Shown here in pieces: positions 14,501 through 21,682 of a stretch of DNA of 22,777 bases. The translations under genes were made by a program, and so were the position numbers. Source of the DNA: a virus. Each line of letters starts with the position of its first letter. Within the stretch, counting starts at the first letter, position 1. The notes beneath the pieces were generated by a model that ran no database searches, was not told the origin of the DNA, and saw nothing but the letters and a program-made list of their open reading frames with translations. The DNA lies in IMG/VR virus record IMGVR_UViG_3300020474_000129, positions 1 through 22,777 of that record; one strand, 5' to 3'.

Positions 14501-14875
14501 CTATTGTAAATGATTTCTAGTCGACCATTTCAAATTATTTGCTGAACAGTCGGAACGATTACCGTTCTTGTGAGTAACTCCAGAGCAACCTTTGCTTCGC
14601 CCATAGGGTGTAGGTGATGGTCCTAAGAATGCAAGAGCAACAAGTTTATGAACATATACTGAGACTACAGTTTTGCGTCCAATACGCTGAGTCAAGTTGA
14701 CCGAGAGATAACCTTTCTTATTTATCTTCGGCTTTAAGATACGCTCTACCGCTCCCTTAGTGCTTTTAACCTGGCCATATTTGTTTACGTAATACTCTAT
14801 ACAGCACTCAAAACCAGGCAGGCTGTGGATTGGCTTCCACAGTCCTGTATCTACAAATTCCATTACCCCTAACAT
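14501..14875 (-). CDS. NUMOD4/HNH homing endonuclease
   Basis: The 124-residue product matches phage homing endonucleases: a NUMOD4-like N-terminus (LWKPIHSLPGFECCIEYYVN, about 12-31; YGQVKS; LKPKINKKGYLSVNL) and an HNH motif (VHKLVALAFLG, then VTHKNGNRSDCSANNLKW). The metal-site His of THKNG and the Asn pair are present; the usual acidic residue before the His is Thr here, and the protein stops soon after the HNH (STRNHLQ), without the DNA-binding NUMOD tail, so activity is uncertain. Such enzymes cut a site in related genomes lacking the insertion, spreading the gene. The likely target is the neighbouring capsid locus. ATG14875 and a start 12 bases in (MEFV) are both possible. Confidence 0.85.
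   Translation of the reverse strand: MLGVMEFVDTGLWKPIHSLPGFECCIEYYVNKYGQVKSTKGAVERILKPKINKKGYLSVNLTQRIGRKTVVSVYVHKLVALAFLGPSPTPYGRSKGCSGVTHKNGNRSDCSANNLKWSTRNHLQ
14503..14508 (-). promoter_or_regulatory. Minus-strand -10-like TACAAT before gene at 14477
   Basis: Reading the minus strand, TACAATAG overlaps the stop (CAA TAG) of the homing endonuclease and lies 25 bases before the next ATG, the same geometry as the plus-strand examples. Confidence 0.42.
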
Positions 14876-14923
14876 TTATGGTACTTCACCCATAATAATC
14901 AATTAACGAATACTATTTGTATA

Positions 14924-14968
14924 TGTGACTAAGTCGAGGTCACAATAAATACTTTTTAGTTTCTGGAG
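14924..14968 (+). promoter_or_regulatory. Leader of the major capsid gene: inverted repeat, AATAAATA box, GGAG site
   Basis: TGTGAC (14924-14929) and GTCACA (14939-14944) are inverted arms around a nine-base loop. AATAAATA (14944-14951) overlaps the right arm, and GGAG (14965-14968) stands ten bases before the ATG. This is one of the few genes here with a usable Shine-Dalgarno sequence, fitting strong expression of the capsid protein. The promoter role of the AT-rich box is inferred. Confidence 0.4.
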
Positions 14969-14978
14969 ATTAATCCTA

Positions 14979-16127
14979 ATGTGGATTGATAATGATTTTC
15001 CGAAACTTCTTGGTGCAGAGCTTTATCGTCCCCACCCCGCCTACATAATTGAAATGGCGGTTGAACCAGTGGTGGTCCACGATTTCAGTAAGCAGCCCGG
15101 TCAGACAGTTCAGCTTGACCGCTATCGCTTCTGGGGCAAGCCTGGCACTAAGGAGTCCCGTGAGCGTACTGCTGACCAAACTCTTGGTACCTCCTCCGCA
15201 CGCAACATTGTGAAGGACAAGGTGCTGGTTACTCTTCGTGAGTACACCGGACCTGCAGATACCCGCGATTCCGCTCAGCCTTCAACCTTCAAGGTTGCTC
15301 GTGAGACCCTGATCACTGCTCAGCGTCTGCTTCTTGATACTGGCAACCTCAACGTCTTCCACCAGTCGATCGGAAGCTTGACTTTGCTTGATGACTACCG
15401 TCGCTGGCGCGATCGGGTGTTCGCTAACGAACTCCTGAAAGCCGAAGCAAATGGTGCTGCTGATAAAGAGCAAGGTGGTTACTACCTTCCCGGTGGTAAG
15501 GCCAAAGGTGGTTCCGGTGGAACCCTAGGTGTTACTTACGCCGCTGGTGAGTCCGCCAAGTTTGACATCACCACTGACCTTCTCGAAGTCGTCAAGGACA
15601 TGCGTAAGCGCAACGTCCCGACCTTCGCTGACGGTTACTACCGCTGCATCGTGGACCCTACCGCGATGATGCACCTGCGTCAGAATTCTGACTTCCGCGA
15701 GATTGCTCGCTACCCCGGCCAAGGCATGATCAACCCGATGCAGCCAAACGCCGCCCCTAACGCCAACTTCTACCAGGGAATGGGACCGGCATACGGTCAG
15801 GCTGGCTTTGTTGCCGGACAACCTGTGATGCCTACCGGCTTCCTGTTTGAAGGCGTTCGTTGGTTCGAGAGCACCAACCTCCCCGAGACTACCTACAACC
15901 TCGTGGTTACCGATAAGTCCAGCTCTGCTGCTGATTACGGCGCATCCCAGCTGGTCTTCTTTGGTCCTCAGGCAGTCGGCGTCGGCATCGGTGGAAACAA
16001 TGCTCAGATCCTTCTGAACAACAACGACGACTTCAGCCGCTTCATCATCATGATTTGGAGCCTGTTTGCTGGGTTTGAAGTTCTGAATAAGGACTTCATC
16101 ACTGTTGGTTACTCATTCGTTTATTGA
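14979..16127 (+). CDS. Major capsid protein
   Basis: The 382-residue product fits a HK97-fold capsid shell protein: an extended basic/acidic N-arm region (FSKQPGQTVQLDRYRFWG, about 36-53), a helical spine region (TFKVARETLITAQRLLLDTGN), a P-domain to A-domain stretch (YRCIVDPTAMMHLRQNSDF, about 222-240), the GFLFEGVRWFESTNLP segment (287-302) and a closing A-domain strand (QLVFFGPQAVGVGIGG). Its position after portal and scaffold-like genes agrees. Codons are strongly biased to C-ending forms (ggc, acc, cgc, aac), unlike most neighbours, as expected for a very abundant protein. GGAG lies ten bases before ATG. The next gene, 15 bases on, has its own AGGAG. Confidence 0.88.
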   Translation: MWIDNDFPKLLGAELYRPHPAYIIEMAVEPVVVHDFSKQPGQTVQLDRYRFWGKPGTKESRERTADQTLGTSSARNIVKDKVLVTLREYTGPADTRDSAQPSTFKVARETLITAQRLLLDTGNLNVFHQSIGSLTLLDDYRRWRDRVFANELLKAEANGAADKEQGGYYLPGGKAKGGSGGTLGVTYAAGESAKFDITTDLLEVVKDMRKRNVPTFADGYYRCIVDPTAMMHLRQNSDFREIARYPGQGMINPMQPNAAPNANFYQGMGPAYGQAGFVAGQPVMPTGFLFEGVRWFESTNLPETTYNLVVTDKSSSAADYGASQLVFFGPQAVGVGIGGNNAQILLNNNDDFSRFIIMIWSLFAGFEVLNKDFITVGYSFVY

Positions 16128-16142
16128 TAGGAGTTACTAACT

Positions 16143-16700
16143 ATGTCTGTGATTTATCCCGGCAATTACGTTGCCCACCTGAATGCTTACAAAGGACAAG
16201 GCGTTGAAGCCCTGCCTGGCGTTGAGTTCTACAAGGCTATCGGTGTTTACACCGCTACCAGTACTGTTTCCAGTGGCACCCTTGCTCTGGTAGTTCAGTC
16301 CCCTGACCAACGTGGTGACGACAAGCCTCGGCTTGACAAGAACTTCGTCATCCCCGCTGGTGCAACCATCTACCGCACGGCAGTTGGTGTCTACAACCTG
16401 AAGTCAACAGGTTCCGCAACCATCCAGGCAACTGGTATTTCTGGTGGCGTGACCCTTACCGCTTCTTCCGGTGCATTCGACGAGAACGGAGCAGCTTCTG
16501 CTTTCGATCTCTCCGGTTCACTGTCTGCCCTTGGTTCCGCCACTGCTGTTACCGCAGCTGCCTCCGCGAACCTTGAGCTGGTTGACGTCAACAGCATCGG
16601 TGCTGTTCTCGTTGAGGTTTGCTACTACGTTGACGCTCCTGCCCCTAGCAGCGACGACGTTCACCTCCCCTACAAGATTGAAGCTGGTCAGTCTGCCTGA
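16143..16700 (+). CDS. Probable head decoration or second major structural protein
   Basis: The 185-residue product is rich in Ala, Gly, Ser, Thr and Val with beta character (GTLALVVQSPDQRGDDK; SATIQATGISGGVTLTA) and ends with HLPYKIEAGQSA. It has AGGAG nine bases before the ATG, follows the capsid gene by 15 bases without an intervening promoter, shares its C-ending codon bias, and is closed by the only strong terminator in the window. Together these show it is co-expressed with the capsid protein at a high level, as decoration (cement) proteins are. The fold and family were not recognised from sequence. Confidence 0.75.
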   Translation: MSVIYPGNYVAHLNAYKGQGVEALPGVEFYKAIGVYTATSTVSSGTLALVVQSPDQRGDDKPRLDKNFVIPAGATIYRTAVGVYNLKSTGSATIQATGISGGVTLTASSGAFDENGAASAFDLSGSLSALGSATAVTAAASANLELVDVNSIGAVLVEVCYYVDAPAPSSDDVHLPYKIEAGQSA

Positions 16701-16719
16701 TCTGCATCAACATAATCAC

Positions 16720-16746
16720 AAGGCCCCCATCGATGGGGCCTTTTTT
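16720..16746 (+). terminator. Rho-independent terminator after capsid operon
   Basis: AAGGCCCC (16720-16727), loop CATCGAT and GGGGCCTT (16735-16742) form an 8-base-pair GC-rich stem running into a six-T run (16741-16746). It closes the major capsid/decoration operon. Confidence 0.9.
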
Positions 16747-16753
16747 GTTGGCT

Positions 16754-16759
16754 TATAAT
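16754..16759 (+). promoter_or_regulatory. -10-like TATAAT before gene at 16785
   Basis: TATAATAA follows the terminator by seven bases and lies 25 bases before the ATG. A CTTAAATACCCTA string sits between it and the start and shares TAAATACCCTA with the TerL leader. Confidence 0.45.
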
Positions 16760-16784
16760 AAACAAAGAAGACTTAAATACCCTA

Positions 16785-17219
16785 ATGTCTAGTAATCTTT
16801 TTCAGGATGATAATACTGGTCAGCTTGTAGAATTTATCAACAAGATTGACGGTGAATATGCAATGGTCCGTGATAGTGGCGGTGGCATACGATATGTAAA
16901 CTTGACTGCACTGACACCTTACTCACAAGAGAAAGGACGTCTTGCCAAAGTAGAAGCACCTCAGATTCAACCTGAGAAGGAAGAGGAAGCACCCAAAACT
17001 GTTGTGCCTTTGGAAGATACCCGTCTCAACCTCAATACAGCCCCTGCAGAAATTATTGCCAAGCGCCTGCCCGGCGTTGGATATGCAACAGCTAAGCGTA
17101 TTGTCGAGCTGCGTATGTCACTTAGCGGTGAGCGTTTCAATAACCTCAAGCAACTTGAGAACATACCCCGTGTGAATTGGGAGCAACTGATTGAAGATGA
17201 CCTCATCTTCATTGCTTGA
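16785..17219 (+). CDS. Helix-hairpin-helix protein in the head-gene cluster
   Basis: The 144-residue product has a small N-terminal beta region (about 1-50; EYAMVRDSGGGIRYVNL), an acidic/Pro linker (about 56-72) and a C-terminal ComEA-like helix-hairpin-helix pair (about 79-144): LNLNTAPAEIIAKRLPGVGYATAKRIVELR, then FNNLKQLENIPRVNW. The LPGVG hairpin is the DNA-backbone-contacting turn of this family. ComEA-type domains bind DNA without sequence specificity. It follows a -10-like element and the terminator of the capsid operon. A role in holding or handling DNA at the head vertex, or in genome processing, is inferred from domain and context. Confidence 0.82.
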   Translation: MSSNLFQDDNTGQLVEFINKIDGEYAMVRDSGGGIRYVNLTALTPYSQEKGRLAKVEAPQIQPEKEEEAPKTVVPLEDTRLNLNTAPAEIIAKRLPGVGYATAKRIVELRMSLSGERFNNLKQLENIPRVNWEQLIEDDLIFIA

Positions 17220-17225
17220 TAAAAT
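17220..17225 (+). promoter_or_regulatory. -10-like TAAAAT before gene at 17248
   Basis: TAAAATAG begins one base after the upstream stop and lies 22 bases before the ATG; AAAGGG further on could serve as a weak ribosome site. Confidence 0.38.
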
Positions 17226-17247
17226 AGTATTACTAAAGGGCAAGTAG

Positions 17248-17643
17248 ATGATTACACCTCAGATGGAGCAGTTACTGCTTCAAATGTCTGCTCAGCGCAA
17301 TCAAGAACAAGAGCCCCTTGGCAACTTAGCCGTAGGAGCTGGTGCTATAGCAGGTGGACTAGCTGGTGTAGGCATCACTCAACCACTGCATATGGTTGGT
17401 CGTCAATTCGGTAAATTAAATGGTCGTAACCATGTGATGCGCCCTGGAGCACGCATGGCTGGTGGTGCAGTGTTGGGAATACTCGGTGGCATCGGTGGTG
17501 ATCAACTCCGTCAAGAGATGATTAGCAACTCACCTGAAGCTGCAATCCTAGCTCGCTATCAAACAGGCACTCAGATGCCTGGCGATGATGTACTTCTAGC
17601 ATCAATGCTTCAGAAGCAATATTCACAAATGGGTATCGGTTGA
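17248..17643 (+). CDS. Glycine-zipper protein, probable membrane-active virion protein
   Basis: The 131-residue product begins MITPQMEQLLLQMSAQ, followed by two glycine-rich hydrophobic segments: AVGAGAIAGGLAGVG (about 29-43) and AGGAVLGILGGIGG (about 71-84), separated by a basic stretch (VGRQFGKLNGRNHVMR). It ends in a polar helix. Two small-residue hydrophobic segments around a basic loop suggest a membrane-inserting hairpin. The N-terminus and basic-plus-glycine order resemble the gene at 870-1421. Possible roles are ejection pore or holin-like; the stop overlaps the next gene's start (TGATG), which ties it to the connector gene and favours a virion role. Confidence 0.72.
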   Translation: MITPQMEQLLLQMSAQRNQEQEPLGNLAVGAGAIAGGLAGVGITQPLHMVGRQFGKLNGRNHVMRPGARMAGGAVLGILGGIGGDQLRQEMISNSPEAAILARYQTGTQMPGDDVLLASMLQKQYSQMGIG

Positions 17644-18125
17644 TGGAATTAGATGATCTTAGTAAGTCCAAAATCCGTTGGCACTTAGGCTTTAATGCAG
17701 GAGCAATGATCCCAGCTGGAGATCGTGCTCGTTTGGAAGAAGCAATGTCCCTAGTGCCTGATGAGTACTGGTATGGAGAACTGATCAATCACATTAGACG
17801 TTGCGACCTGGCATATAAGAACTCAGAGTATTTCCCACAAAATGAAAACGAATCACCCAATTACTCTAGGTTGGAACAAATTGCGGGTGACGTTGCAAGA
17901 ACGATGGCAACGAGTGATCCGCTCAAAGGAGACGAATACTTCAGAGAGATCTACCTCAGAGAAGTGGATCGCCTTGCAGAAAGCTTGTACGTTCCTAACT
18001 ATCGTCGGCCTGAGCAGCGCCGTTATGCTTTCGAGCGTGCTGGTGCCGATTTTATTCTTGCTGTACCTGGGCCTGCGGATACAGCCGTTGGGTCCAGAAT
18101 CCAACTCGCACAGAACTGGCGTTGA
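17643..18125 (+). CDS. Probable head-tail connector/adaptor protein
   Basis: The product is 160 residues from the ATG at 17643 (an in-frame TTG three bases earlier is less likely). It is mostly helical: LSKSKIRWHLGFNAGAMIPA, then an acidic helix with VPDEYWYGELINHIRRCDLAY, and a C-terminal region (FREIYLREVDRLAESLYVPNYRRPE, then FILAVPGPADTAVG). Small helical proteins of this size, placed after the portal, scaffold and capsid genes, are often the ring that closes the head and joins the tail. No diagnostic motif was seen, so the role is by size, composition and position. Translation is coupled with the glycine-zipper gene (TGATG). Confidence 0.6.
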   Translation: MELDDLSKSKIRWHLGFNAGAMIPAGDRARLEEAMSLVPDEYWYGELINHIRRCDLAYKNSEYFPQNENESPNYSRLEQIAGDVARTMATSDPLKGDEYFREIYLREVDRLAESLYVPNYRRPEQRRYAFERAGADFILAVPGPADTAVGSRIQLAQNWR

Positions 18126-18276
18126 AACCACAAAACCACAGTAACCACGCTGCTTATCTATATGTTGAAAATAAATATTAGATAGTAGGGATAGAGGGAG
18201 TAAAAATAGGGATATATAGAAAACCACAGTAGTTAGCGTGGTTCTATAATGGATTTAGGTACATAGAGAGATAGTA
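18126..18276 (+). promoter_or_regulatory. Longest intergenic spacer: 12-base direct repeat, 9-base inverted repeat, -10 box
   Basis: This 151-base gap holds AAAACCACAGTA twice (18132-18143 and 18220-18231), AACCACGCT (18143-18151) with its exact reverse complement AGCGTGGTT (18235-18243), a nested TATCTATA/ATATAG pairing, and TAGGGATA twice (18186-18193, 18207-18214) in a purine-rich loop. TATAAT (18245-18250) follows the right arm at once, 26 bases before the ATG at 18277. It could be a structured leader RNA, an operator pair or a small RNA; no known family was recognised. Confidence 0.5.
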
Positions 18277-18708
18277 ATGCAACCTCCTTTTATGGGTAGG
18301 CCGGATATTGTCAGGATGAAAGGTGACGGTGACTATGCCTCCAAGTTGAGCCAATCTCAACAACTGCAGGACAACGCTTTCATCTTCGGAATGCAGCAAG
18401 CCCTAGTACAAGGGTCAGGTGCTGCTGTCTCTGCTTCTCGCCACCCCCAGTACGCAAACACCAACCGCACGACAGGCGAAACTATCGGCGGTATGAACGG
18501 GAACTTTGCACAGCAATCATTTCCAGGCAACAACCCTGGCTTTGATTTCAACCAAACTGGATACACCATTTCCGGTCAGTCTGCCACAACTGCTCCTCAG
18601 GTTGACCCACGTCAACTAGGACAAGATGCAGCGATGCGTGTTCAGATGATCGCCGCTGGTAAGCAATACCCCGGATATAACAATCGTCAACAAACATTCC
18701 AGGCATAA
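18277..18708 (+). CDS. Small Gln/Gly/Asn-rich structural protein
   Basis: The 143-residue product has a short basic start (MGRPDIVRMKGDGDYA), a helix (QLQDNAFIFGMQQALVQG, about 28-45), a flexible Asn/Gly/Thr-rich middle (GETIGGMNGNFAQQSFPG) and a final helix followed by a Gln/Tyr-rich tail (QLGQDAAMRVQMIAAGKQYPG). No family was recognised. It is the first gene after the structured spacer and TATAAT box. Two bases separate its stop from the next ATG. The composition resembles the proteins at 11329-11793 and 18711-19367 and points to a low-complexity virion component. Confidence 0.7.
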   Translation: MQPPFMGRPDIVRMKGDGDYASKLSQSQQLQDNAFIFGMQQALVQGSGAAVSASRHPQYANTNRTTGETIGGMNGNFAQQSFPGNNPGFDFNQTGYTISGQSATTAPQVDPRQLGQDAAMRVQMIAAGKQYPGYNNRQQTFQA

Positions 18709-18710
18709 CA

Positions 18711-19367
18711 ATGGACCCACGTCAAGCTCGCCGTGAAAAGCACGGAGCCGATAAGCCAGTTAAAAGGTCAGGTACCTCACACGCCGGGTCTCCTGCAGAC
18801 GCGCTGGTTCCTAACCCTATGCTCCCTCAAGGGAAAAATCATCAGGCACTAAACCATAATAATTTCCAAGAACAACCTGCTGGGAACTTGGGTATTGATG
18901 GGGATCCACGTCTTCATCCATTTGGAGACAGCATTCAGGAGAACGATGGTCGTGATGGCTATGTGTCTGGGAACGTGCCACCTTCCGGCACTCCACAGGG
19001 ATATCTAGGATTCCGTGGGCAGAACCTGCCTCGTCAGACTGGTCAAGTTATGGATACTGAAGCCAGCCAATACCCCAAGCTGGATATGGATTACAACGGA
19101 ATGCAGGCATTGAATCAGGCGAATAAGAACTATGCCTCTTCCAGGGACAAAACTCCTTCCTACAACCTTGGTGGTATGGGGATGATGGGCACTGCTGCAA
19201 TGACCGCTAATCCTCAGCTGCAAGAGCCCCCAACTAGAATGGGAGCTGAACTCGGTATGACAGGAATGTCTGCCGCTGGTAAATCACTAAGTATGCAGCC
19301 TGTTGGCGGTGAGATGGTTCCAGGTTCCACACCTACAAAGATACAAAAGAAAAAAGGTAAGAAGTAA
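18711..19367 (+). CDS. Low-complexity Gly/Pro/Asn-rich structural protein
   Basis: The 218-residue product begins with a basic segment (MDPRQARREKHGADKPVKR) and is otherwise rich in Gly, Pro, Asn, Gln and Met, with few predicted strands or helices (for example GQVMDTEASQYPKLDMDYNG). It ends in a lysine run (IQKKKGKK). Such flexible proteins, basic at both ends, often pack inside virions or tether other parts. Its stop overlaps the next gene's ATG by one base (TAATG). No family was recognised and no enzymatic motif was seen. Confidence 0.7.
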   Translation: MDPRQARREKHGADKPVKRSGTSHAGSPADALVPNPMLPQGKNHQALNHNNFQEQPAGNLGIDGDPRLHPFGDSIQENDGRDGYVSGNVPPSGTPQGYLGFRGQNLPRQTGQVMDTEASQYPKLDMDYNGMQALNQANKNYASSRDKTPSYNLGGMGMMGTAAMTANPQLQEPPTRMGAELGMTGMSAAGKSLSMQPVGGEMVPGSTPTKIQKKKGKK

Positions 19368-19879
19368 TGGCCTCAACATCTACTAACAAACAACCTCTGC
19401 TAGTAGACCGCGTATTTAACGAGGTCTACAGTATGAATGACGCCACCATTCTGCAGACAGACGTTACTGGTACGAACTTTGCTCAGTTAGTATTGAGCTG
19501 CGCCACTAACGATGGTGCTGTAATTGAAGACATCTATACGATTTCTCGTGGACAGGATGCTAGTGACAATGACTACGTCGTTAACTTGTATATGTCTAGT
19601 GACGTTGATTTCCTTCGGCCCCCCTCTCAATCTGCTGGAGCTGTCACAGGTGGTATCTTCGTCGGCAGCATTACGGCAGGTTCAACCCTTGGTGCTGTTA
19701 CTCACTCGACAACAATGCCCTTTGTACTTGCCCCTGTTCCTCAGGTAGGCACTGCACAGAAGCTGACTGCGTTCTACGTGCCAAAAGGTAAGAACCTTTG
19801 GGCGGCTCGTCAGACCACAGACTTGACAGACAGTATCACCAACGCACCTCTGCTTGGTGTGCAGGGTGGTTTCTATTGA
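19367..19879 (+). CDS. Beta-rich structural protein, possible tail or neck component
   Basis: The 170-residue product alternates beta-strand-like stretches (TILQTDVTGTNFAQLVLSCA, YVVNLYMSSDVDFLRPP) with Gly/Ser/Thr loops (AGAVTGGIFVGSITAGSTLG), then a strand pair with KLTAFYVPKGKNLWAARQTT. This pattern fits a beta-barrel or beta-sandwich tail, neck or decoration subunit. The KGKNLWA phrase is similar in style to receptor-proximal tail proteins of cyanophages, but I cannot assign a family. It is translationally coupled to the gene before it and ends three bases before the large gene at 19883. Confidence 0.7.
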   Translation: MASTSTNKQPLLVDRVFNEVYSMNDATILQTDVTGTNFAQLVLSCATNDGAVIEDIYTISRGQDASDNDYVVNLYMSSDVDFLRPPSQSAGAVTGGIFVGSITAGSTLGAVTHSTTMPFVLAPVPQVGTAQKLTAFYVPKGKNLWAARQTTDLTDSITNAPLLGVQGGFY

Positions 19880-19882
19880 TCA

Positions 19883-21664
19883 ATGCCACGCAAGAAGAAC
19901 GGTTGGGGACAGGCGGCTAATACTGGTTTTAAAAAGATCAGTCACCGTACAGATGTAGGAGCTAAACGTAGTGCATCTGGATCTTATCCCAGTGACCGGA
20001 CGTTTGGTTCTGTTGTTCAACGTTCTGTTATTGAGCAATTCAATATTGACAGCGACTGGTCCCGCTGGCGTAAAGGACTAGAGTTTTACTATCAGATGGC
20101 GTGGTATCGTCTCAACGAATTAGACAAGGATCCATCGTCATCTACATTTGATGAGTACATAGATAGTATCTATACAGCAAAGCTATATCAGGGTACTGAC
20201 CAAGAGTTTAATGTCAGGTTTGACGGCTATAAGTTTGCAACACAGAATTCAGATACCAACGCTCATTACGTACTAAAGCGTACTCCTATCAATCCACCAG
20301 CATTGGGGACCGTAACAGGCGTGCGTGCTGATCGCGCTGCGTACCCAATCAATTTCGCCAATAAAGAGATTTGGGTATCAGTAAACACCACAGCAGACAC
20401 ACCTCTACTCACGAGCATGAGTGGCGATCGAGTGACTGATGGTGAAACAGAAGCAACTCTCAAGCGCGTATTGACGTCTGACGGTCACCCTGCTCTTTAT
20501 AAAGGGAACTCTAAAGAGACCAAAGTATTTGTAGAAGTGCCTCTAGCAGAGCTACAGAACAACCCCTTTGTGCAAACAAATAACAATCAGATCAGCTCGT
20601 TAGTCGGAAAGATTGGCTACTTAGATGGGCTATACACACGTAGGTCTATAGGTACTGAAGAGTTTATAGATGCAGTAAATACTTTCAGTGTCAAGATTGA
20701 TAGTACAGAAGCTGCTCAGTCATTCCAGATACTTGATCAGAATGAACTACCAGCCACGCTATATGACATTGCTGGGCTCACTGCTCTGTATACAACAACC
20801 AACGCTGTTCCTAAAGTACAGGGTACGTATGAGTTTGATAAAGCTGAATACCAATCATTGTTTGGATCACAGTATTTAACAGCACAGCTTGTGGGAAGTG
20901 AAGCGTCACAACTCAGTTTTGCAATCTTACCGTTTGAGATACGAAGCATTCTGGATCAAGGTGACGGCACTGCTTTGATTGAAGCTGAGATATTCCCTGG
21001 TGAACTAAAGTTATATGCCAATGCAGACAATGGGTTTCTTGTATTTACGGACTTTAGTTTTACTAAGCTGGTTCGTGATGCGTACAACGGACAGTACTAT
21101 CACACACAAACTCCAGGCGGAACAGACTGGATGCGCGTAGAAACAGACATTGATCCGTGGATGGATGAGATCTTTGCAAGCGGTGGAAACATAGTTCCCG
21201 CAACTATCTATAGCTGTAGCTGTCCTAGCTATGCCAGTGCCCAATTGGCTATGCCAGAGCCAACACAAGATGCAGGGACTCGGGCAAACAACAGACAGAG
21301 AAGGTATCCGCTGCCCTCAGCTAAAAGTAAAGCACAGCTGGATGGTGGTAGGTCAGCGGGTAAAGTCCAAAGCTGGGAGAACGAGAGACGGCGGACTAGC
21401 TTCAAGCAATGTAAGCACACCATTGCTGCGAAATTTATCGAGAAGATTAAGACGCAGGAGCCTAAGTCATATCCTTCATCTGATGCTAGAGAAGCATTTG
21501 AAACAAAACTATCTGCTGAGATTCAAAGCGTAGGTCAAGAGTTTACACAGTCTTATAAGCGAGGTGAAATGAGTATTAATGAACTCATCCTTGCTATGTC
21601 ACTAGGCTTGAACTTAGATGAAATTGAACTAGCATACGCTCTACTTAACGGGCAGATACAATAG
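19883..21664 (+). CDS. Large structural protein with split CxC...CxH zinc-finger-like motif
   Basis: The 593-residue product has a basic N-terminus (about 1-45), an aromatic-rich segment (DSDWSRWRKGLEFYYQMAWY, 57-76), a long beta-rich body (about 100-430) and a C-terminal part with CSCPSY (Cys445, Cys447) and CKHTIAAKF (Cys510, His512). CxC...CxH is the arrangement of SWIM zinc fingers, although the 62-residue spacing is much longer than usual, with a Gln/Arg/Ser-rich insert between. A helical tail (about 535-593; ELILAMSLGLNLDEIELAYAL) follows. Size and position among tail-type genes suggest a major neck, tail-tube or adhesion-platform protein. Its TAG stop is shared with the next gene's TACAAT element. 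Confidence 0.75.
   Translation: MPRKKNGWGQAANTGFKKISHRTDVGAKRSASGSYPSDRTFGSVVQRSVIEQFNIDSDWSRWRKGLEFYYQMAWYRLNELDKDPSSSTFDEYIDSIYTAKLYQGTDQEFNVRFDGYKFATQNSDTNAHYVLKRTPINPPALGTVTGVRADRAAYPINFANKEIWVSVNTTADTPLLTSMSGDRVTDGETEATLKRVLTSDGHPALYKGNSKETKVFVEVPLAELQNNPFVQTNNNQISSLVGKIGYLDGLYTRRSIGTEEFIDAVNTFSVKIDSTEAAQSFQILDQNELPATLYDIAGLTALYTTTNAVPKVQGTYEFDKAEYQSLFGSQYLTAQLVGSEASQLSFAILPFEIRSILDQGDGTALIEAEIFPGELKLYANADNGFLVFTDFSFTKLVRDAYNGQYYHTQTPGGTDWMRVETDIDPWMDEIFASGGNIVPATIYSCSCPSYASAQLAMPEPTQDAGTRANNRQRRYPLPSAKSKAQLDGGRSAGKVQSWENERRRTSFKQCKHTIAAKFIEKIKTQEPKSYPSSDAREAFETKLSAEIQSVGQEFTQSYKRGEMSINELILAMSLGLNLDEIELAYALLNGQIQ
21657..21662 (+). promoter_or_regulatory. -10-like TACAAT overlapping stop, before gene at 21683
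   Basis: TACAATAG overlaps the last codons of the large gene (CAA TAG) and lies 20 bases before the ATG at 21683, the same stop-overlapping arrangement as on the minus strand at 14503-14508. Confidence 0.38.
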
Positions 21665-21682
21665 AAGAAAAGCATAGATACA

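Noticed and set aside
17842-18144. Plus-strand alternative frame inside the connector gene
   Set aside because: Starts within the connector gene without a ribosome site and has an unlikely composition; the connector frame is longer and coupled to its neighbour.
18186-18214. TAGGGATA repeats as a homing endonuclease site
   Set aside because: Only the first eight bases resemble the known I-SceI site; the rest does not match.
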